From positions 57,487,600 through 57,551,599 of the forward strand of contig CM055096.1 of assembly GCA_029204225.1 (NCBI GenBank): a stretch of 64,000 nt of DNA, read 5' to 3'. Position numbers and translations under genes: made by a program. The DNA is from Diphasiastrum complanatum (Eukaryota; Streptophyta; Lycopodiopsida; Lycopodiales; Lycopodiaceae). The notes under the pieces are model-generated. The model was not told where the DNA came from and did not search any database. It was given only the letters and a program-made list of their open reading frames with translations. Of the stretch, positions 59,690 to 64,000 are shown piece after piece (the first letter of the stretch is position 1; each line of letters opens with the position of its first letter).

Positions 59690-60296
59690 GGACTTCAATT
59701 GATCCTGAAGTTTGCCTAGATCCAAAAGCTCTGTGTCCAACACCTTTCTGTGCGACTCAATCTATTCTTTCGATGCTAGTTTAGCTTTGAAGCTTTGCTT
59801 TAGTAACAATAGCCTACTTTTGGCTCGTTGCCAAAGTTTTTTGGAAGCCTTGGCATAATCTGCTCTCAGGTTTGTATCCTCCTCTGCCCAAATCTCAAAA
59901 CCATCAAGTTGTGGTATAAGAATCTCTTCATCAGATATATAGAAACACACTCACACACGCTTGAGAGAGCGAGAGAGAGTTCTCTTGTAAAAAATACAAA
60001 TTGTTTGCTCTTTCAAGCTCGCTTGGTGGTATCTCAGTTATGGGAGGCATGGGCAGTGGGTGAGTTTTTTGCAAAAAAAAATCTAATGGTACCTTTTTCA
60101 TTTTTTTAAACCGAAGGGGGCAAGTAGTCACCAAATACCCCTTGATAATTAATTCTGAGGGGGGTATATGCATAGAGGGAGAAAAATTCATTTTAATTGT
60201 TTCTGGGCATGACGTGGGAGCGAGCGGGGAGGGGCATGACGTCCACCATTCCCTCTCCAATATGAACGTCCCTGAAGCATGCTTCACCATTTTCAA
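59690..60296 (-). pseudogene. Coiled-coil ORF of the CACTA region
   Basis: Minus-strand frames read MVKHASGTFILEREWW and IPPSELERANNLYFLQEN (60296-59960), then SDEEILIPQLDGFEIWAEED, TNLRADYAKASKKLWQRAKS and LLLLKQSFKAKLASKE (59950-59762). A stop follows, then KLQDQLKSFNSRSSNSPSRY. Heptad Leu and Lys/Glu spacing suggests a coiled coil. The protein is not recognised. It may be an accessory transposon protein. Confidence 0.4.
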
Positions 60297-61079
60297 TCGT
60301 TAATAGTACTCAATAGCACACATGTACATGATCCAATGTCTTGTTGCTTGCTGTTCGACCACAATTCCATTGATGATTGGTAAGCATCAAGACACGAAGA
60401 CGATCATTATCACATCATCATCAACTTCCAATTCTCCAACTTTATTTTAAAATTTTGTATTTGAACTTCAAAAACTTGGACATTGTTACTGAGATCAGCT
60501 ATATTCTATTTTAGCAGGTGGCTATGATCTTTGGATATCATGAGAGAGAAAATTCCATAAAATATAGTTGGCTAATTTCAATCTTGTTGCAACTTCCCCG
60601 GGGATATCCAACGATCAGCTCAATTGAACAAGTTCACCGTAGTACTCAACATTGTCCATAAAACTAAGAATTGGCCTAAAATCCTTCTTAAAAAAAGATA
60701 TAATCATCCATCTACATTAGTACTCATCAACCACACATGATCCAATGTCTTGCAGCTTAGCTCGATGCATATGTTTGACCCATAGAATATGTGAACCGTC
60801 CACGGTTCACCATGGTTTTGAGAACCGTACGGTTTTCAAACATTTGTACAGTGAACCGTGTAATTAATAATTAATTCAATTCAATTTGTAGCAAAGTCTG
60901 TATACATGAAACAAGGTCTTAGTTACTTTCCAAAAAAGTCTTTCAAATAGTTTGAAAGATAGCTTTGCGCGCATGTACAAAAACCAGCAAAAATCTTCAA
61001 TCTATGATACAAAATAGCAGTGATCCAATAATCACTTTTCCACAGTTCTCAGAACTGTTAGTACTATGGTTTGACCTGC

Positions 61080-61235
61080 ATAAATCCACTGATGATAATA
61101 TACTCCAGCATCGTCCACAAATCTAAGGATCAGCCTAAAATATTGTCCATATATCCAAGAATTGGTTAAAAAAGCCTTATCAACGTCACTAAATTGTTAA
61201 CAAACGTCGCTACATGCCAACAAATGTCGCTAAAC
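61080..61235. repeat. Sub-terminal-like CGTCGCTA repeats (second copy of 58250-58360)
   Basis: ATTGTCCATAWATCCAAGAA and several AACGTCRCTAMA motifs occur here and in 58250-58360; a shorter related stretch lies at 60650. CACTA elements carry such motifs near their termini. Their presence in mid-element suggests a composite or an internal rearrangement. Confidence 0.55.
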
Positions 61236-61546
61236 GCCATTTTTGATATTTTCTCTCATTTTTTCTCTCATTCTTAATCATCTCATTTTGCTTCCTTGCT
61301 TCCTTGCTTCATTGCTTTCTTGCTTGCCATTGCTCATTTTCATTTCCATAGTGATCTTGTTGCTTGTTACTTGTATTCCCATTTTCATTTTCATATTCAT
61401 AGTGATTTTAGCTTGTAGTAGTGTTAGCACTTAGTTGCAGTCTTAGTGTTTAGTTTAGTTTCGTTGTAGTAATTCAGTGTAATTTTCCATACAGTTTTCA
61501 ATGTTTTTTACGTGGTTAGTTAATGTACCAAAGGTATTGATGGCCA

Positions 61547-62475
61547 GTGGAAGTGGTGGATGACACGGTCGGCGTGACCGGTTGTCTAGTTCTTCCGGGG
61601 GGCACACTTCTGAGGGTGCGCCCCCCTCTAGCGGCAGCCGTAGCTCCGACGGTGGGAGGTGTCACTTCTGGCAACCAAGAGGAGGCACTTCGTCTCATGA
61701 GAGGCTTGCACCCTTCTGCTCATCAGGCAATCTACGAGCAGTCGATGCGTGAGGACGCGATGACTGGGTCGCCTATCCCTACTGGCAAGTCTAGCACATG
61801 CCCATATGAGATCCATGCTGATGGATCTTTGAATATGGACGACAATAATGGATATCTGGTCATGAGACGAGCTCGTGAATTGACCAAATTATACATTATC
61901 AATCCTCTCCACGATTGGCACGTACAGCCACGTGACGAGAAGGATCGTATCATAGAGGCACTGCATAGAAAATTTCCATGTGACCATCCATTTAGTAATA
62001 AATGGATGGAGGGAAAGCTTGGTGAGCACATGCGTCACTATCGTGACAAGCTCCGCCAACGATCTCAAAGGCCAGGTAAACCAGGCAAGCTAACCTTGTG
62101 TAGAAAAAGTACATGGACTTCCCTCACGAGTGAGTTTAGAAAAACTCCTCATAAATATGACAAGCACAAGGAAGCAACAAGAGTAAGATTGAGCATGAAC
62201 AATATCAGTCATCTTGGCACCGGGGGGAAACAATGTTTTAAAGATTATTTTGTGAGTAATTTTTAACTCTAAATTGCATTGTTAAGTTTTATTCATAGCT
62301 TAAGTCAACTAAGTTATATTCATAGCTCAATTGCTAACAAGTTTTTTTGATGCGTCTACAGAATGCGATCTATGGCAGACTTCCAAGTGATGAAGAATAT
62401 AAACTCTGCTACAATCGTAATTTCGAGAACATGCGCAATGAATTGGAAAGTAGAGGCATCTTTCCAAAAGATCAA
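61547..62475 (+). CDS. Transposase_24-type (Ptta/En-Spm) ORF, two exons of a longer gene
   Basis: Exon 61547-62251 is followed by GTGAGT. Exon 62362-62475, with acceptor TCTACAG and donor CAA|GTAAAC, is in phase. It encodes DGSLNMDDNNGYLVMRRARE, IIEALHRKFPCDHPFSNKWM, CRKSTWTSLTSEFRKTPHKY, KHKEATRVRLSMNN and, in exon 2, AIYGRLPSDEEYKLCYNRNF. KxR.KxNxxN-type basic helices followed by GGKxxFxDYF resemble the second ORF of plant CACTA elements. An earlier ATG at 61540 in another frame (MASGSGG then TGA) suggests a frameshift in the low-complexity start. Confidence 0.6.
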
Positions 62476-62954
62476 GTAAACCCTAACTTATTTCCTGATA
62501 GTTGAAACTACTCTTTGGTTTAAATAGGATTGCATTGCATCCAACTTTCACAAAATACATATGTACCTCATGTTAAGCTAAAATAGGGTTTTGCATTGCA
62601 TTCAAATTTCTAAAAGTACCGTTAATGTTCTCCTTGGCTTTTGACTTGATGAAGGTCCATCATCATCACCATCCAAAGTAGGTGTGTGCAGATTGATAAA
62701 GCACAAGAGGAGCAGATTGATCAAGAACTTACGTAGTATAACCAAGCCGAGGGAACAACGGCGAGAACTGGCACCAACAGTGGCGGGGGTGATGACGATG
62801 ATGAAGAAGAAGGCATCCATAGAGGCGATGCCTTCTTAGATGAAAACTGAAGCCACACCTATAAAATTGTAATTTTTTTTTTTTGTAAATCGAATACATA
62901 TTCATACAAAATACGTAGCACAAAAAGCTTGAGCAATTTTGATCAATGCTAGTG

Positions 62955-63089
62955 CTCTTCAAATCGTCAGAAATAATATCATTCAGCAGCACTTCCGTAT
63001 GACTGAATCTCTTGAATCTGGTATGAAAGCGGGCAATAAAGAGATCAGCCATAGACTTTCAGAGAGATGCATGGCAATGGAAAAAAAGG
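62955..63089 (+). CDS. Probable further exon of the Transposase_24-type gene
   Basis: The plus frame reads SALQIVRNNIIQQHFRMTES, then LESGMKAGNKEISHRLSERC and MAMEKK, ending at an AAG|GTGAGT donor. The acceptor is probably GCTAG near 62952. The amphipathic, coiled-coil-like C-terminus fits the same gene. The intervening exon near 62650-62840 is unclear. Confidence 0.45.
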
Positions 63090-63099
63090 TGAGTCACAT

Positions 63100-64000
63100 C
63101 TTCATCTAATATTTTGCATTTAGAATAGACATGTGTAACATCTCCTCTATAATGTGCACGAACATGAAGAGAGAGCTATAGAATCCCAAGAGAGAATACC
63201 CTAAGTTTGCCAGTCTTAAATTGTCAACAGACATTTTATAAGTAGCCAGTACCGCTTTTAGAAAAGGTGTAAAAGGTAATGAATGCTAACCAAAAGTCTT
63301 CCTCTATCAAACTTAAGGAAAAACATTATATATGTAAAATGATATCAGAGTAACTTGAATGAATTACACTCTGACTGATTAAGTTGTCAACAGGGATCTG
63401 AGTTATGTTCGATGCAGATGCGTACCTACCAACAAAAAGTTAATCTTATTCTTGAACTATGTGTTCTAGATAGAAGTCCTCAACAACTAAAGTCCAGTCA
63501 CGGTTAAAGAACTCAAATAGTTTGCGAATATATTACAAACAATTATCTTCGTTACCAACACAAATACAGACCAATAACTCAGTTCCTCAGACAGGGACTA
63601 GCACTTCACAAATATACATACTTCTCTATATGTGACTATGAAAAACTGCACCAAGGGATACTTTACTCGAATGCCGAACACCAAGTATTCATGCAGGCGG
63701 GTAAGTTAGTTTAAAGATAGTCCTTTATATCAACTTTACGGAAACACAACAAACTACTGTAATGAACTATTTCACTATCTGAACAAAGAATGATTTAAGT
63801 AATGCATACGAGATTGCTAGTAAATCTGAAATCACTCACACTCAGAAGTGCGAAGAACAAAATTAAAAAAGGATAGCCTTCATCGCTCTATTCACTTCTC
63901 CAATCTCACAATACATAAACTCTCTCTTTCTCGGTGGTGTGAGAATGAAGTGCATATACTTTTATAGTCTATGGAGCAAACAATCACACCTCTAGAAATT
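63100..64000. other. Right edge of the window, no recognised features
   Basis: AT-rich sequence with no ORF of note, no CACTA right terminus and no tandem repeat. Confidence 0.5.

Larger units (their letters stand above)
54800..63100. mobile_element. CACTA (En/Spm) element; right end not found
   Basis: The left end CACTACTACAAAA interrupts the Copia RT. The next about 280 bp are dense in GCGAC or CGTCGC motifs, the usual CACTA sub-terminal repeats. TNP2-type transposase and SET-like domains (minus strand) and a Transposase_24-type ORF (plus strand) follow. No GTAGTAGTG-type right end was seen before 64000. The element may extend beyond the window, or it may be a composite. Confidence 0.65.

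Overview
The window is nuclear DNA of a seed plant, most likely a flowering plant. The evidence is AT-rich sequence, GT-AG introns, long (CT)n/(GA)n/(AT)n microsatellites, and plant retrotransposons (Copia, Gypsy, LINE) and DNA transposons (CACTA, hAT-like and MITE-type elements). The one complete host gene belongs to the plant short ORP3 oxysterol-binding-protein class. I cannot name the species. Long TE-filled introns suggest a moderately large genome.

Layout. 1-5.7 kb: a degenerate inverted duplication of an unassigned transposase-like gene, then a convergent companion ORF on the minus strand. 5.9-7.05 kb: an 88-bp tandem repeat with CACGTG palindromes inside an inverted leader repeat, then a broken intronless CENH3-like histone H3 pseudogene. 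7.1-9.15 kb: a truncated Copia element with gag, primer-binding site and one LTR. 9.2-12.8 kb: an unidentified relic pair, a TRIM-like repeat pair and a MITE. 13.4-14.5 kb: a small two-exon gene for a secreted His/Pro-rich protein, with a TATA box. 15.2-22.4 kb: microsatellites, a DUF7869-type transposase relic, a SURP-domain gene fragment and an LTR start. 22.4-27.5 kb: AT-rich decayed sequence, two head-to-head Copia fragments, and a second copy of the convergent ORF/transposase pair.

28.9-50.3 kb (minus strand): a complete ten-exon ORP3-like lipid-transfer-protein gene. All splice phases agree and give 466 aa. Intron 5 is 13.2 kb and interrupts the EQVSHHPP fingerprint. It contains a Gypsy element, which carries a hAT-like insertion, which in turn carries a tRNA-like SINE. 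It also holds a LINE split by a Copia fragment, a second hAT-like element inside a microsatellite, a second Gypsy fragment and tandem repeats.

50.9-54.8 kb: a Copia element with frameshifts and stops, cut off in its reverse transcriptase by a CACTA-type DNA transposon that starts at 54800 and runs to or past 63.1 kb. The CACTA region encodes a TNP2-type transposase and a SET-like domain on the minus strand, and a Transposase_24-type spliced ORF on the plus strand. A minisatellite lies in the middle.

The least ordinary items are four. First, the two-gene convergent element family seen twice. Second, the CENH3-like pseudogene beside a palindromic promoter-like region. Third, the SET-like domain in the CACTA element. 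Fourth, the nested insertions inside the ORP intron. All family assignments come from reading motifs by eye; no database search was run.
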